NCBI GenBank assembly: GCA_963575745.1
Contig: CAUYUJ010022393.1
Location: forward strand, 302,501 to 366,500
Length of the DNA: 64,000 bases
From: Prorocentrum cordatum
Lineage: Eukaryota; Sar; Dinophyceae; Prorocentrales; Prorocentraceae
Reading direction: 5' to 3'
In this document: piece after piece, positions 34,022-44,205 of the stretch
Layout of the letters: each line of letters starts with the position of its first letter
Numbering within the stretch: the first letter of the stretch is position 1
The notes under the pieces: generated by a model
Told to the model about the DNA's origin: nothing
Database searches by the model: none
Seen by the model: only the letters and a program-made list of their open reading frames with translations
Position numbers and translations under genes: made by a program

Positions 34022-34414
34022 AGTCCTTCTGTTACCTTATGCATTCATGGTGCTGCTGCTGCTGCGATGGCTCCTCGCCCCTTCCTACTGGGTTCGTCCT
34101 TCTCCTGTCCCTCGTTCCCGCCCCCGCTATTGTTTAACAAGCCTTGAGACATACTCCTCGTCTTATCGATTGCTGTTCTGTGAGTCGTGCAACATTGCGC
34201 ATCCCATGTAGGTCGCACTACAAATCGCCGCGCCTGCACTGTCACGGTTCCTGCCAATGTTTCCCTACTCCGCTTGCCACTTGCTGCCATTGGGTTGGGT
34301 ACGTCGCAGGGTAATTTTCTGCCAAACGGAACTTGGCCAGTCAGACTGAGCTGACGGCGGCGCCGAATTTTCGTGGGGCCCAAAAAAGACATTTTATATA
34401 TATATATATATATA

Positions 34415-34451
<37 letters not shown>

Positions 34452-34454
<3 letters not shown>

Positions 34455-34815
34455 GCCAGGGTTTCGTGACATCATAAACAAAAAAGACACACAAACAAAA
34501 ACTCAAAACCTGCCAAGGTCTCGTGATATCCGAGCTCAAAAACATTGTTTTCACAGACAAAGTTGGTTCTGGATGCAAAAACATTTTCTTTGCACAGGGG
34601 AAAACATGGTTTTGAATCCAAAAACATTTTCTGCTTATAAGGAAAATTGGTTCTGGATGCAAAAACATTGTGTTTTCACATGTAAAATTAGTTTTGAATG
34701 CCAAAACATTGTTTTCACATGGAAAATTTGTTTTGGATGCAAGAACCTTGTTTTTCACAGGGAAAATGGGTTTTGGATGCAAAAACATTGCGTTTTCATA
34801 AGGGAAAGCTGCACT
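34452..34815 (-). repeat. Right inverted arm
   Basis: Read on the minus strand it repeats the left arm: GTTTTTGCATCCAGAACCAA, TGTTTTTGAGCTCGGATATC and TTTATGATGTCACGAAACCC, in the same order and with similar spacing. It holds fewer of the ~46-bp units than the left arm. Confidence 0.85.
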
Positions 34816-34829
34816 TTTGACCTCCTGAA

Positions 34830-35745
34830 CCAAATTGGAATCCATTGGACTTGGGAACTGGACAATCTCATTGAAATTCTTATTTGAATCAAATCCAATG
34901 GAAACTCACCTCTTCCTCCTCCTCGCAAACAGTCTGAATCAAAGTCTTTTGGAATTTCTCAAGACGCATGTGGCGCAGTCTTCTGTTTGGAAGAGGAGGT
35001 CGCATCAAAATCTTTTGGACCTGGGATCTGCTTCAGTCAGATTGAATCCTTATTCGATTTTTATTGAACTTCAATTGAAATCCATTGTAACTCGGGTCTG
35101 GGCCATTTCTGTTTGAAACTCCTACTTGGAATCTAATTCAATCCGATTGAAATCCTCTGGATCTGGAGCCTGCTCCAGTCCGATTGAATGTTTGTTTGGT
35201 TCCTATTCAATTCTAATCAAAATCCTTTGGAACTGGGATCTGCTCCAGTCCGATTGAATCCTGACTTGATTCTTATTGAAACCCAATTGAAATATATCGG
35301 AACTGGGGTCTGGGCCATTTCTTTGCAATTCCTTTTTGAAATCTAATTGAATCCAATTGAAACCCTCTGGATCTGGAGTCTGATCCAGTGCGATTGAATT
35401 CTTGTTTGGTTCCTGTTCAATTCCAATTAAAATCCTCTGGATCTGGGATCTGCGCCAGTCCGATTGAATCCTTATTTGATTCTTATTGAAATCCAATTGA
35501 AATCCATTGGAACTGGGGTTTGGGCAATTTCTTTGAAAGTCCTATTTGGAATCTAATCGAATCCAATTGAAATCCTCAGGATCTGGAGTCTGCTCCAGTC
35601 CGATTGAATTCTTGTTTGGTTCATATTCAAATCAAAATCCTCTGGAACTGTGATCTGCTCCAGTCCGCTTGAATCTTCATTTGATTTTCATTCAAATATA
35701 ATTGAAACCTCCTGGGTCTGGAAACTGCTCTGTACTATTGAATTC
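34830..35745. repeat. Higher-order satellite: ~70-bp units in a ~205-bp register
   Basis: Units share CAATTGAAATCC, TCTGGAACTGGGATCTGC and TCCAGTCCGATTGAAT. The word GGAGTCTGCTCCAGT-type recurs near 35172, 35380 and 35587, and GGGATCTGCKCCAGTC near 35247, 35450 and 35653, giving a period close to 205 bp made of about three sub-units. AT-rich, no gene. Confidence 0.85.
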
Positions 35746-35901
35746 GTGCAAGATTCAAATTGTAACTCTTGGATACAGACATACAGGGAGATATATGTAT
35801 GAAGAATACCAGAAAAACTACGAGGACGGAGTGCTGGGGGGGGTGTCTCCATATTATGCCCACTCTATGATGACAATCAATGTTGCAGCGCTGAACTCAC
35901 C

Positions 35902-36537
35902 GTGTTTCGGAGGCTCCTCTCTTTTGCCCTCCGCAACTGTTTCCGCTCAAACCAAGAGCATCGGCCGCGGCGGGCGTGGCCCGGGTGGGCCGCCTTCGCC
36001 GGCAGCGCGCTGGGCAGCTACCTGGGCGGGCTGCAGACGGGGGGCCGGCCAGCGGACGGGTCGTGCCACTGCGACTGTCACATCTCCTTCGAGGGCCTGC
36101 CCGGACCCTCGGAGGAGGTCCTGGCTCTCCTCGGGCAGCAGCTGGAACGCTGCGGGCCCGGGCAGCTGACGTGCCCGGCGGCGCCCGCCTGTCCAGCGGC
36201 GCCGAAGTGCCCGGCGCCGAAGGCGGCGCCGCCCAAGGCCTGCCCTGAGCGGGCCTGCGAGGCGTGCGAGCCGTGCACGCCGCGCTGGGGGCTGCCTTGG
36301 TGGTGGCTCGTGGTCGTCGGGGTCGGGGCCTTCGCCGCGGGGGCGTGCGCGGGGTGCCTCCCGGCCCCGGCTCTCCAGCGGCGGCGGAGGCCTTCGGCGC
36401 CCAGGGCTCTGTTCGATCTCGTCGAGGAGCCGAGCGAGCCGGCGGCTGGGCGCGGCATGAGCGCGGTGCCGGGCGTGGGGGCGACAGGGTTGGGCGCGAA
36501 CACGCACGAGATCAGGCGGCAGCTAGTGTCAGCGTGA
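35902..36537 (+). CDS. Membrane-anchored Cys-rich ORF of a dinoflagellate retroelement
   Basis: Open frame of 211 residues. Position 35902 is a GTG and no in-frame ATG lies close upstream, so the true start is unresolved. It has a short cluster CHCDCH (residues 55-60), a segment LLGQQLERCG (77-86), a Cys/Pro/Ala-rich stretch (87-126) and one strongly hydrophobic helix (about residues 130-152, with PWWWLVVVGVGAF). The tail is Arg-rich then acidic. The order, a Cys-rich head then LERCG then one membrane segment, is one I associate with the first ORF of a retroelement family widespread in dinoflagellates, and the next frame fits that. Role unknown. It starts right after the satellite at 34830-35745, so the 5' end may be truncated. 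Confidence 0.55.
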   Translation: MFRRLLSFALRNCFRSNQEHRPRRAWPGWAAFAGSALGSYLGGLQTGGRPADGSCHCDCHISFEGLPGPSEEVLALLGQQLERCGPGQLTCPAAPACPAAPKCPAPKAAPPKACPERACEACEPCTPRWGLPWWWLVVVGVGAFAAGACAGCLPAPALQRRRRPSAPRALFDLVEEPSEPAAGRGMSAVPGVGATGLGANTHEIRRQLVSA

Positions 36538-36547
36538 GTTCGCCGCC

Positions 36548-37674
36548 ATGGCGACTCACGCGCTGGAGACCAGGCCCCGCATCGTCCTGGTCGACTACCC
36601 CGACGACGACAACTTCACATGGCACATGCGGCTGATCCACCACGGCGGGGGCGCGCAGTGGGTCGCGTGCACGCCGGACCACCGCCTGCAGCTGCTCGAC
36701 CTGAGCCGCCACCGCATCATACCGCTCCGCGCCGGCGAGGAGCTGCCAGCTCGAGTCCGGGACGACGCCTACATCTTCGACGAGTTCGAGGAAGGAGAGG
36801 AAGAGGCCCTCGTCCGGCAGGCCAGGATGTATGCCGAGACGGTGGGCTTCGCGGTGCCCGGCCCTGCGCGGCCGGCGGGCGTCTGGCGGGTCAGCGACAC
36901 TTCCCACGAGCTGTTCGGTGAGGTCGTGCCCGACGAAGCGCTGGATGACGAGGAGAGCATCGTCATCCGGGGCGACGCCGGCCTCGGCTGCCTCGACGAG
37001 CGCTGGGTCAGCATCGAGCGCGTGGCCGACAGCGACCTGGCGTCCTGGAAGGACAAGAAGGGGAGCGGGCCTGGCCGTGACCGGCGGGTGCTAGGCGTAG
37101 CTCGCGACCCGCGCGGGAGAGGTTCCTGCGCGAGGAGGATGCGCTCCGCCTGTGGTCGGGGGCTCCGATCCCCCACGCACCGCTGCAGGGGCCCTCGGTG
37201 GTGCTGTCGTTCTTCGAGGCGCTCGCCGTCGCGGGCCCCGCCCTCGTCGCCTACCATATGAACTGGAAGCAGAAGAGCGGGGTGGGCGAGAAGGGCGCGG
37301 TGTGTCAGGAGCACTTCTCCTCTGCGACCAGCTGCGCGTCGAGGTCACCAGCGACCTGCTCGGTCGACCTGACGCAGCTCGTCGGGTCGGAGTTCCGCGT
37401 TCGGCGGCTGCTCCAGATCGAGCAGGCCGTGGAGCGCAGCCCGAGGCATCCGAATTTCGAGGGGCTCAAGATCATGCTGTCGTCCGCCCTCATGCCAGCA
37501 GGAGGCGCTGTCCCAGAGAAGTTCAACGAGTGGCTCACCGCCCGCCAGCGCGACCAGGCCCAGACGATGATGCAGGGCCGGCTCCTACGGGAGGCGAGGG
37601 CCGCCGCAGCCAAGAAGGGCCCCGCCGCGCCGCGAGGGGCGGTGGACGCCTACCCTGAGGGTCTTAGGATCTGA
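36548..37674 (+). pseudogene. Gag-like ORF of the same retroelement, with frameshifts
   Basis: Starts at an ATG 11 bases after the previous stop. The first part (to about 37080) has RIVLVDYPDDDNFTWHMRLI, WVACTPDH and FDEFEEGEEEAL. The frame then changes by one base near 37085 and again around 37315 and 37360, yet protein-like sequence resumes each time: REEDALRLWSGAP, VLSFFEALAVAGPALVAYHM, LCDQLRVEVTSDLL, LTQLVGSEFRVRRLLQIEQA and ARQRDQAQTMMQGRLLREAR. This resembles the gag-like region before the RT in dinoflagellate retroelements. The element breaks off at 37651, where a GGATCTGATCC-type repeat begins, and its RT part is absent here. A related RT part lies at 51965-54990, next to an inverted copy of the same repeat. 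Confidence 0.55.
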
Positions 37675-37872
37675 TCCCGCTGATCCTTGCTGGGGGATCA
37701 ATGCGATCAGATCCGGATCTGAACCCGACTTCCGGATCAACTTTTGCGCTGGGGATCTGATCCCTGCGCGCGGATCTGATCCCTGCGCGCGGATCTGATC
37801 CCATTGATCCCTGCGCACGGGATCTGATCCCATTGATCCCTGCGCGTGGGATCTGATCCCTGTTGATCCTTG
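37652..37872 (+). repeat. GGATCTGATCC element, left copy
   Basis: Begins ACCCTGAGGGTCTTAGGATC and continues with many GGATCTGATCCC and TTGATCCCTGCGC words. The first ~85 bases align with the reverse complement of 51880-51964, and the first 26 are identical. Confidence 0.9.
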
Positions 37873-38390
37873 CGCGTTCGCGCTATGTTATATTTTCGTT
37901 TGTTGTATGTTTGTGGGCATGTGATATTGCGCTTTCCTCTTCCGAACAAAAAAAACTTATCATCTCTCCTCGTCCTTCTGCTCCTCCTCCATCCCGCCCT
38001 CCCCGTCCTCAACGTCAGCGTGGTCACCGTCCGCTTGCACAACATAGATTGCACCACGTATCTCTAGTACTACATATATTTTACACACATAGATTACACC
38101 ACATGGATTGCACCACATCCACATGACCCATTGTTTGAGGTCTACGCGGTGCAGGGGGGCCGTTCGAGCTGCTGGGGGAGTGGGGTCCAGAGCCATATTG
38201 GTCAAAGACTTATGGCGCCACCGAGACGCGCCGAGACTGCAGTGTCCGCTCTCGGGGCAATGGCGCAGCCGTCCGCGCAGCTGGTGGAGACGCAGGAGGA
38301 CTCGCAGACGATGCCTGCCTCGCGCAGCGAGGTGGGCTGGGCGAATCGTCAGGGTCGAGAGTGGCATCTAGGAGTCCAGAATTGCATTGA
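37873..38390. other. No gene identified
   Basis: AT-richer at first, then mixed. Short words ACATAGATTGCACCAC and ACATGGATTGCACCAC repeat near 38040-38120. No recognisable coding region. Confidence 0.55.
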
Positions 38391-38394
38391 GGGT

Positions 38395-38850
38395 GTGCCA
38401 CGTCGCCCGAAGAGACCCCCAAGAGACCCCCAAGAGACCCCCAAGAGACCCCCAAGAGCCCCAAGACGGCCCCAAGATGGCCGAAGGCCTCCAAGACGCC
38501 CCAAGACGGCCCAACAGGGCCCTGACTGATTCTCCCAGGGCTCCAGATCGCACAAAAGGGCACCGAAAAGGACCCTGAGGAGGCCAAACACTTTGATGTT
38601 CATCGGGTTGTTGCATGCGTGTTGGAATTTCGCCTTTTGAAGCTTAAGAGGCCACCAAAATGGCCCGAAGGACCCTCAAGAAGGCCCCTTAAGGCGCCCC
38701 CAAAGGCCATGGAACGGTTCCAGAGGGCCCCAAGACGCCCCCGAGGGCCCCAATAGGCCCCAAAGAAAGCTCCAAGACGGCCGAAGGCTTAAGCCCCAAG
38801 ACGGCCCAAAAGGGCGCCGTGACGGCCCGAGAGGGCCCCAATGCTGTGCC
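38395..38850. repeat. Degenerate CCAAGAGACCCC repeat region
   Basis: Starts with a clean run of AAGAGACCCCC at 38410-38455, then degenerate CCAAGACGGCCC and GAGGGCCCC words. Confidence 0.85.
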
Positions 38851-38981
38851 GCATGTTTTGGGCAGCGTCGGAGTTTCTTGCGTCTGAGCTTCGTCTGGAT
38901 TGACCCGTCAATCGGCACGTGTCCTGTCCGTAGCGGCGACGGCTCAAGGATGTGTTTGGCGATGGCATTGCCCGTGTGATC

Positions 38982-40532
38982 ATGGCGCCCAGCAAGAAAG
39001 CTGCGTCGCCGTCGCCATCGAAGGTCCTCTCGCCCATCGAAGCTGCGTTCAATGACACCTTGCATGAGAGCACAGTGCACTACAGGATGACGCAGAACGG
39101 AAAATTGCTGAAAGCTGAGGTCCTGAAGCATAAGGCTGCGCTGCTCGCGCTGAGGCAGGTGCAGAAGGAGCCCTTCGACAAGGAGACTCTCACCCAGGCG
39201 CTGCAGGCGCATGCGGGCCGCAAGGAGAAAGTTTGGCGCCTCTCCACAGAACTCCCGAACTGGGCTTCGGAGACGTGCTTGAAGTTCAGGGCGATGCTGC
39301 GCGACATCGACCAGAGTTGGCGCAAGCACAGGACACGGGAGAAGGAGAAGGGGGAGAAGCTTACACCGCCCGAGTGGCTTTCGCACATCATCGAGGGCGA
39401 GAGCGAGGATGACGCCTCGAAGGATGGCGAGGACTCTGGAGAAGATGAGGCATCAGAAGAAGAAGTGGAGGACAAGGAAGGCGAGGAGGAAGAGGAGGAA
39501 GAGGAGGACGAGGCCGAGGCGGACGATGCCACCATCGCCAAGAAGCCAGCCAGCAAGGTCAAGGCCAAGGGCACGGGCTACATCTTCGGGTGGAGCGACG
39601 AGATGAAGGTCAGGGTGCAAAACGTGGCTGTAGATGTAGGGCGCGCAAACCCCACATTCAGGCACGTGTCTCATACGGTGTTAACTTGTGTTTCGTGGGA
39701 ATGTTTTGGGCTGTTGCCTGAATGTGAGTTGGCGCGCTCTGCGACTCTCGCCATGTAATGTCCCGAGACGGCTTGGCGCAAGCTGCCCTCCGACGGCGAC
39801 GACCAGATGGAGTTCGCCCGCAAAGTAGACGTGGCTGTTGCCGACCGTGCGCAGTTCGAGCCTCGCCTCAAGCGCATGGAAGCGGTGTGGAGGGACAAGA
39901 CGACGTGGATCATTCCAGGCATGACCATGGATAAGTACCACGCTCTGGCTGGCGGCACGGCGAGCGGCGCGGCGAGGGCAGGCGGCGGCGCGGAGAGCGG
40001 CGGCAAGCGCGTGCCAGTCGAGGCCGAGTGGCCCCAGTCGGTGTCCGACAAGGAGTTCGAGGTGAGGCGTTGCATGCGAGGGGATATCCTCTCATGGTTC
40101 GTCTGGGAGAAGGAGGGAGGAGTGAAGTCGCAGCGCCTTGAGCTCAAGACGAGTGCCTACGATCCCGAGGCGGCGAGAAAGTTCGTCATCCAGGTGGCGA
40201 AGGAGTTCGCCAAGTCGAAGATCGACAGGACAGAGATGCATAGGAGGGCGCGCGAGTGGCTTGAGAACAACTCGACGGAGATGAAGAAGAGGCCTGCTGC
40301 AGCCGCAGGTCTCACGGGCGAACCTGCCAGCAAGAAGCCTGCCGCCGCATCTGTGCCCGAAGCATGCTTGAAGCGCCCAGCAGCAGCCGATCAGGAGACA
40401 CCTAGCAAGGAGCCTGCTGCAGCTCAGAATAGCGGCCAGCCCGATGCGCCCGATGAATCCTCGGCGGAATCATCAGATATCCCGCCACCGCCAGCAGTGC
40501 CGAAATTTTCTGAGCGAACAGTAGCTCCTTGA
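38982..40532 (+). CDS. Acidic, KRPAA-repeat protein of unknown function, two exons
   Basis: Inferred product of 463 residues from exons 38982-39608 and 39768-40532. I take the ATG at 38982, since the upstream in-frame start at 38952 is only a GTG. It begins MAPSKKAASPSPSK. Exon 1 has a helical charged part and a Glu/Asp-rich run (about residues 135-180), and ends YIFGWSDEMK. Exon 2 continues TAWRKLPSDG, then FEPRLKRMEAVWRDKTTWII and FEVRRCMRGDILSWFVWEK, and ends in Lys/Arg/Pro/Ala repeats (KKRPAAA, KKPAAA, KRPAAA). Such repeats are frequent in dinoflagellate nuclear proteins. The tail and acidic run suggest a nuclear or nucleic-acid-associated protein, which is inference. No internal stops, unlike the retroelements around it. 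It could be a host gene or a cargo gene of mobile DNA. Confidence 0.6.
39609..39767 (+). other. Inferred phase-0 GT-AG intron
   Basis: 159 bp from GTCAGGGTGC to TGTCCCGAG. Removing it joins WSDEMK to TAWRKLPSDG in frame. Without splicing the first frame ends at 39758. Confidence 0.6.
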
Positions 40533-40571
40533 ACGGACGAGCCACGCTCACTAAACGAATAAGCAGTGACA

Positions 40572-40805
40572 TGCAAACTACCATCATCACCATCATCACC
40601 ACCATCATCAGCATAATCAGCATCCTCATCATCATCATCAGCAACAGCATCATCATCATCAACACCATCATCAGCATCACCAACATCATCAACACCATCA
40701 TCAACACCACCGGACGTCAAAAACAATATCCAACATAAACATCATCATCATCATCATCATCGGCATCATCATCATCCTCACCATTACCAACGTTACCGTC
40801 ATCTT
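40572..40805. repeat. (CAT/ATC)n microsatellite
   Basis: Imperfect CATCAT and CACCAT triplets, just downstream of the previous gene. Confidence 0.95.
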
Positions 40806-40958
40806 GGTCATGCTGATTGTCGGCGTTGTCGTTCGCTTCACGTCGCCGCTCCCCTTCTCCAACTCACCCTGTCCAACCTCTCTCGCCCGTTCCCTCGACC
40901 CCTCGGACCGTCAGTCTGCTCCGCCTCTCCCAAGCTCCCCTCGCGGTGCACTCTGCTC

Positions 40959-41201
40959 ATGCCGCCCCCCGCCCAGGTAGCCGCCGCCCGGGCCCGCCAC
41001 TCCGACTCCGAGGACGAGCCCCGCAGCAGGCGCATGAAGAAGAGGAGGACGATGCCCGACAGCCCGCGGGCTCGAGAGCTCGCCGAGCAGATCGTCGCCG
41101 ACGCGGAGCGCAGGGACGAGGAGGCCGAAGGGAAGGGTCCGCTGGTGCACGGGGGGGGGGAAATCATGCCCGAACGTTTGTTTCGCCTGAGTTTCGCCTG
41201 A
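40959..41201 (+). CDS. Possible 5' exon: short basic/acidic protein start
   Basis: ATG-started frame with MPPPAQVAAARARHSDSEDE, KKRRTMPDSPRARELAEQIV and AERRDEEAEGKGPLV, then running into the 11-bp minisatellite. Its protein-like composition up to about 41150, followed by a G-run and the array, suggests an exon that ends before the array, with the array in an intron. A link to the frame at 42221 is possible but not shown. Confidence 0.3.
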   Translation: MPPPAQVAAARARHSDSEDEPRSRRMKKRRTMPDSPRARELAEQIVADAERRDEEAEGKGPLVHGGGEIMPERLFRLSFA

Positions 41202-41664
41202 GTTTCGCCTGAGTTGCGCCTGAGTTGCGCCTGAGTTTCGCCTGAGTTTCGCCTGAGTTGCGCCTGAGTTTCCCCTGAGGTTCGCCGGGCGCCTGAGTTT
41301 CGCCTGAGTTTCGCCTGAGTTTCGCCTGAGTTTCCCCTGGCGCCTGAGTTGCGCCTGAGTTTCGCCTGAGTTTCGCCTGAGTTTCGCCTGAGTTTCGCCT
41401 GGCGCCTGAGTTGCGCCTGAGTTTCGCCTGAGTTTCGCCCGAGTTGCGCCTGAGTTTCGCCTGGCGCCTGAGTTGCGCCTGAGTTGCGCCTGAGTTTCGC
41501 CTGAGTTGCGCCTGAGTTGCGCCTGAGTTGCGCCTGAGTTGCGCCTGAGTTGCGCCTGAGTTGCGCCTGAGTTGCGCCTGAGTTGCGCCTGAGTTGCGCC
41601 TGAGTTGCGCCTGAGTTGCGCCTGAGTTGCGCCTGAGTTGCGCCTGAGTTGCGCCTGAGCGCCT
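41170..41664. repeat. 11-bp minisatellite GCGCCTGAGTT / TCGCCTGAGTT
   Basis: About 45 units of 11 bp. The first base of the unit is G or T; the distal part (41495-41655) is almost all the G form, and the proximal part is mixed. A few GGCGCCTGAG junctions break the register. Minus-strand frames with Ala-Gln-Leu-Arg-Arg-Asn repeats are by-products. Confidence 0.97.
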
Positions 41665-42220
41665 GAGCTCAGCCCCCCCTCCACCCACTGGAAAAGGGGG
41701 CAGGAGCCCCACGAGTGACACGGGGGTCAGGAGGGCACTGGCGAGATCCTCCCCCGAGGGTGCGCCAGCGGGGTCGACTGACGGGATGGTCACGCCGAAG
41801 CAGAGCAACCGCGTCATGGTGGCAGCCGAGTCGTCGCGCGTGTCGGCACCGAAGGCCCGAATCCTCCTCGTGCCCCTCCTCATCCTGCCCATCCCCCCTC
41901 GCCGCTCGAGAGGCCCCGATGGAGAAGCCCGCGGAGGAGGACTCGGACGACTGCCTGCTCGTGGGAAGCAAGGCGCACCGAGCCGCATGAGTAGGGTGGC
42001 GTGAGCCTCGAGGATGAGGAGCACGATGACAAGGAGGTGAGGAGGGATGGTCATGACTGGAAGAGAGCCCTTTTGTAAAAAAACCGTTGTTCAAAAACTC
42101 ATGGTTTCAAAGCTGTGGTTGAGGCCCAGAAGGGCAGCTCTCGGAGCCTTGAAGCCTTGGGGGGGCATGTAAAACAAAACATGATTTACATGTTTTTTTC
42201 ACGGGGCTGGGGAGCTCGAG

Positions 42221-43366
42221 GTGGGGGAGGGGAAGATGCAATCAGATGAGGATGATGAGAATGATGAGGATGAGGTCGCAGAAACATTTCAGATGAATTG
42301 GAAGAGTATGAGGGAGGAGATGAGGATTGCACACGCACCCAACTCGTGGTCGGCTCGGGCCAGCCAGGGCGCAGGCTGCAAGCTGGGCTGGTCAGGGTCG
42401 CAGTCGATGCCGCAGGACAGGTGCCCCAGCGGGCCGCTGTGGGAGGACGGCCAGACGCCCGAGGGCATCAAGAAGAATCGCGCTGCGGAGTGCGGTGAGG
42501 CGACCCGCATGTCCGTGCAAGAGAACGTGCAGAGGGCGCTTGGCGACGCTGGCGCGCAGCCCGAGACGCTGCCCGAGTGGGCGCCTGAGCTGTCCCGCCA
42601 CTTGGGCGCGATCGAGGGCGCGTTCATGCAGGGCGGGAAGGAGATCTTCGAGAGAGTGACCAACTCCCTCATCGACGCGGAGAACACGATCGTCGGGAGG
42701 TGCCGCTCCACCGACGACGCCGACATGCTCGTGCAGGAGATGTACAAGATGAAGTTGGAGCGCCCGCAGGTGGGCCCGCCGCCCGAGGACTCCGACGATG
42801 AGCACGAGGAGAACATCGACGACTTCATGGACCGCCTGGAGAAAGGCGGATTTCGTTTCACGCTCGAGGGTGGCAACCTCTTGGCGGCTCGTTGGAAGCG
42901 GGCTTTGAAATCGAACAGGAAGCTGAAGGCCGACTACAAGAAGCTGTCCGACAGGGGCGCCACCGATGACGAGAAGGCCGACTTCCGCGCCGAGTTCGGG
43001 AAGAAGGAGTACCAGAAGTACATGGCCAAGCGGTCCTCTAGCAAGAAGGTCGAGGAGGTCGACAAGAACAAGGGCCAGTGGTTGCCCATCCAGCGCATCG
43101 CGCACAAGGAGGGTGGCGGGGCCAGCGGCATGCGAGCCGCGATCAACCACAGCCTCCGATGCATGCAGCTCGGGGGCAAGTGGGTGTGGTTCGACCCCAG
43201 CGCGCGCCGCATCAAGTTCCTGTACTACATCAGGAGCACGCAGGACTCCCTACCAAGAGCTGGGAGCTCCACCAGCAGTGGTGGAGCGAGAAGAGCGCTG
43301 GAGGACTTCGCACCCTCTTCAAATTCCTCCTCTTCCTCATCCTTCTCCTCTTCCCCACCCTCCTGA
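42221..43366 (+). CDS. Dinoflagellate-type protein of unknown function, main exon
   Basis: Open for 381 codons. The listed start is a GTG, and the first ATG is at 42236. An upstream exon is likely. It starts with an Asp/Glu run, then ETFQMNWKSMREEMR, a Trp/Cys-containing part, a helical middle, FMDRLEKGGFRFTLEGGNLL, KLKADYKKLSDRGATDDEKA, FRAEFGKKEYQKYMAKRSSS and ALRCMQLGGKWVWFDP-type sequence (MQLGGKWVWFDPSARRIKFL). The order of a YKKLSD segment, an EFGKKE segment and a GGKWV..FLY segment is one I know from many unannotated dinoflagellate proteins, but no function is established that I can name. From about 43250 the frame becomes Ser-rich and probably runs into intron. No stops before that. 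Confidence 0.5.
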   Translation: MGEGKMQSDEDDENDEDEVAETFQMNWKSMREEMRIAHAPNSWSARASQGAGCKLGWSGSQSMPQDRCPSGPLWEDGQTPEGIKKNRAAECGEATRMSVQENVQRALGDAGAQPETLPEWAPELSRHLGAIEGAFMQGGKEIFERVTNSLIDAENTIVGRCRSTDDADMLVQEMYKMKLERPQVGPPPEDSDDEHEENIDDFMDRLEKGGFRFTLEGGNLLAARWKRALKSNRKLKADYKKLSDRGATDDEKADFRAEFGKKEYQKYMAKRSSSKKVEEVDKNKGQWLPIQRIAHKEGGGASGMRAAINHSLRCMQLGGKWVWFDPSARRIKFLYYIRSTQDSLPRAGSSTSSGGARRALEDFAPSSNSSSSSSFSSSPPS

Positions 43367-43650
43367 GACTCCCTCTCTCTGATATGTATATATATATATG
43401 TATATATATACACACAGATATCCCTCTCTCCCTATCTCTTCCCCCGAACTCATTATCATCCCGACTCGTTAAATTCACCACCCCGCCCCCCCTAATCCGC
43501 AGTCGCACATTTCGTTATATCCTGTCTCTCGAGTTCCTCTAATCTTCTTGGTCTTCCATCGCCCTCCCGTCCTCCAACTTGTAACGATCGTCCATGTTAT
43601 CCTCCTCATTCCACCCCCTCCCGCTCGCAATTATCTGCCCGCCTCTCGCA
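43250..43650 (+). other. Probable intron with TA/TG microsatellite
   Basis: C/T-rich sequence with a TATATG run (43385-43415), ending CCCGCCTCTCGCAG at 43650, a good acceptor. The donor cannot be fixed by eye. Confidence 0.4.
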
Positions 43651-44205
43651 GGACAGCCGGTCGCCTCGAGCTCCGCTGGCGCGAAGGGGAAGGCAAAGGC
43701 GAAGGGGAAGGCCAAGCCGAAGAAGGCGCTGGCCGACGGATCAGATGACAACGCTGAGGGATCTGAGCCCGAGCCAGAGCTCTCGACGGCCGAGAAGAAG
43801 AAGAAGGAGGCTGCGAATAAGGCGCGACAGGCAGTGTGCAAGGCTGCCACCTCGGTCAACAACGCGAAGAGGAACCGCGACGAGGCAGTGGCCGACGCGC
43901 GCAAGCTGCTGACGCGGGTTGAGAGCGAGAAGGGCTGGAGGATCTTCAACGACAAGAAATTCACGGGCCCGATCCACTCCGCGATCGAGAAGCTCGACCA
44001 GGGGACGAACGACACGGCCTTCGCGAAGGAGGTGTTCATGGGCAACGTGGCGACGCTCAAGAAGGAGAAGGACTTCGCGAAGGACGGCAAGGCGTTCTGC
44101 GAGGCCCTGGACCCTCTCATCCAGGCGCTCAAGAAGAAGTGCAAGGCGCTCATGGACATGCGGGCTTCTGCGCCCTCCGATGACGACGCCCCTGAGAGCG
44201 AGTGA
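43651..44205 (+). CDS. Probable 3' exon: Lys-rich helical protein
   Basis: Frame open from 43594 to the TGA at 44203, with the exon probably starting after the acceptor at 43650. It begins GQPVASSSAGAKGKAKAKGK, then an acidic linker, a helical part AEKKKKEAANKARQAVCKAA, and a folded-looking segment with GWRIFNDKKFTGPIHSAIEK and FAKEVFMGNVATLKKEKDFA, ending in an acidic tail. It is likely the C-terminal part of the gene at 42221, because the frames are close and both lack stops. Function unknown. Confidence 0.45.
   Translation, partial: GQPVASSSAGAKGKAKAKGKAKPKKALADGSDDNAEGSEPEPELSTAEKKKKEAANKARQAVCKAATSVNNAKRNRDEAVADARKLLTRVESEKGWRIFNDKKFTGPIHSAIEKLDQGTNDTAFAKEVFMGNVATLKKEKDFAKDGKAFCEALDPLIQALKKKCKALMDMRASAPSDDDAPESE

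Larger units (their letters stand above)
31340..34815 (+). mobile_element. Composite copy 5 inside long inverted arms (foldback-like)
   Basis: Inverted arms (31340-31900 and 34452-34815) enclose a full composite: left flank TTGGGCACTCGTTTTGAATA (31930 region), a CTTCC/TCTCC tract (31960-32140), 101-bp array 5 (32150-33290), a ~409-bp tandem duplication (33303-34021), a body shared with copy 3 (34050-34214), and a right end GGGTTGGGTACGTCGCAGGG (34292-34311) followed by TA and A runs (34395-34452). No transposase frame is present. The arms built of tandem repeats recall foldback-type elements, which is an analogy, not a homology claim. Confidence 0.65.

Noticed and set aside
40911-42054. Minus-strand frames with Ala-Gln-Leu-Arg-Arg-Asn-Ser-Gly repeats
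   Set aside because: They are phase readings of the 11-bp minisatellite.
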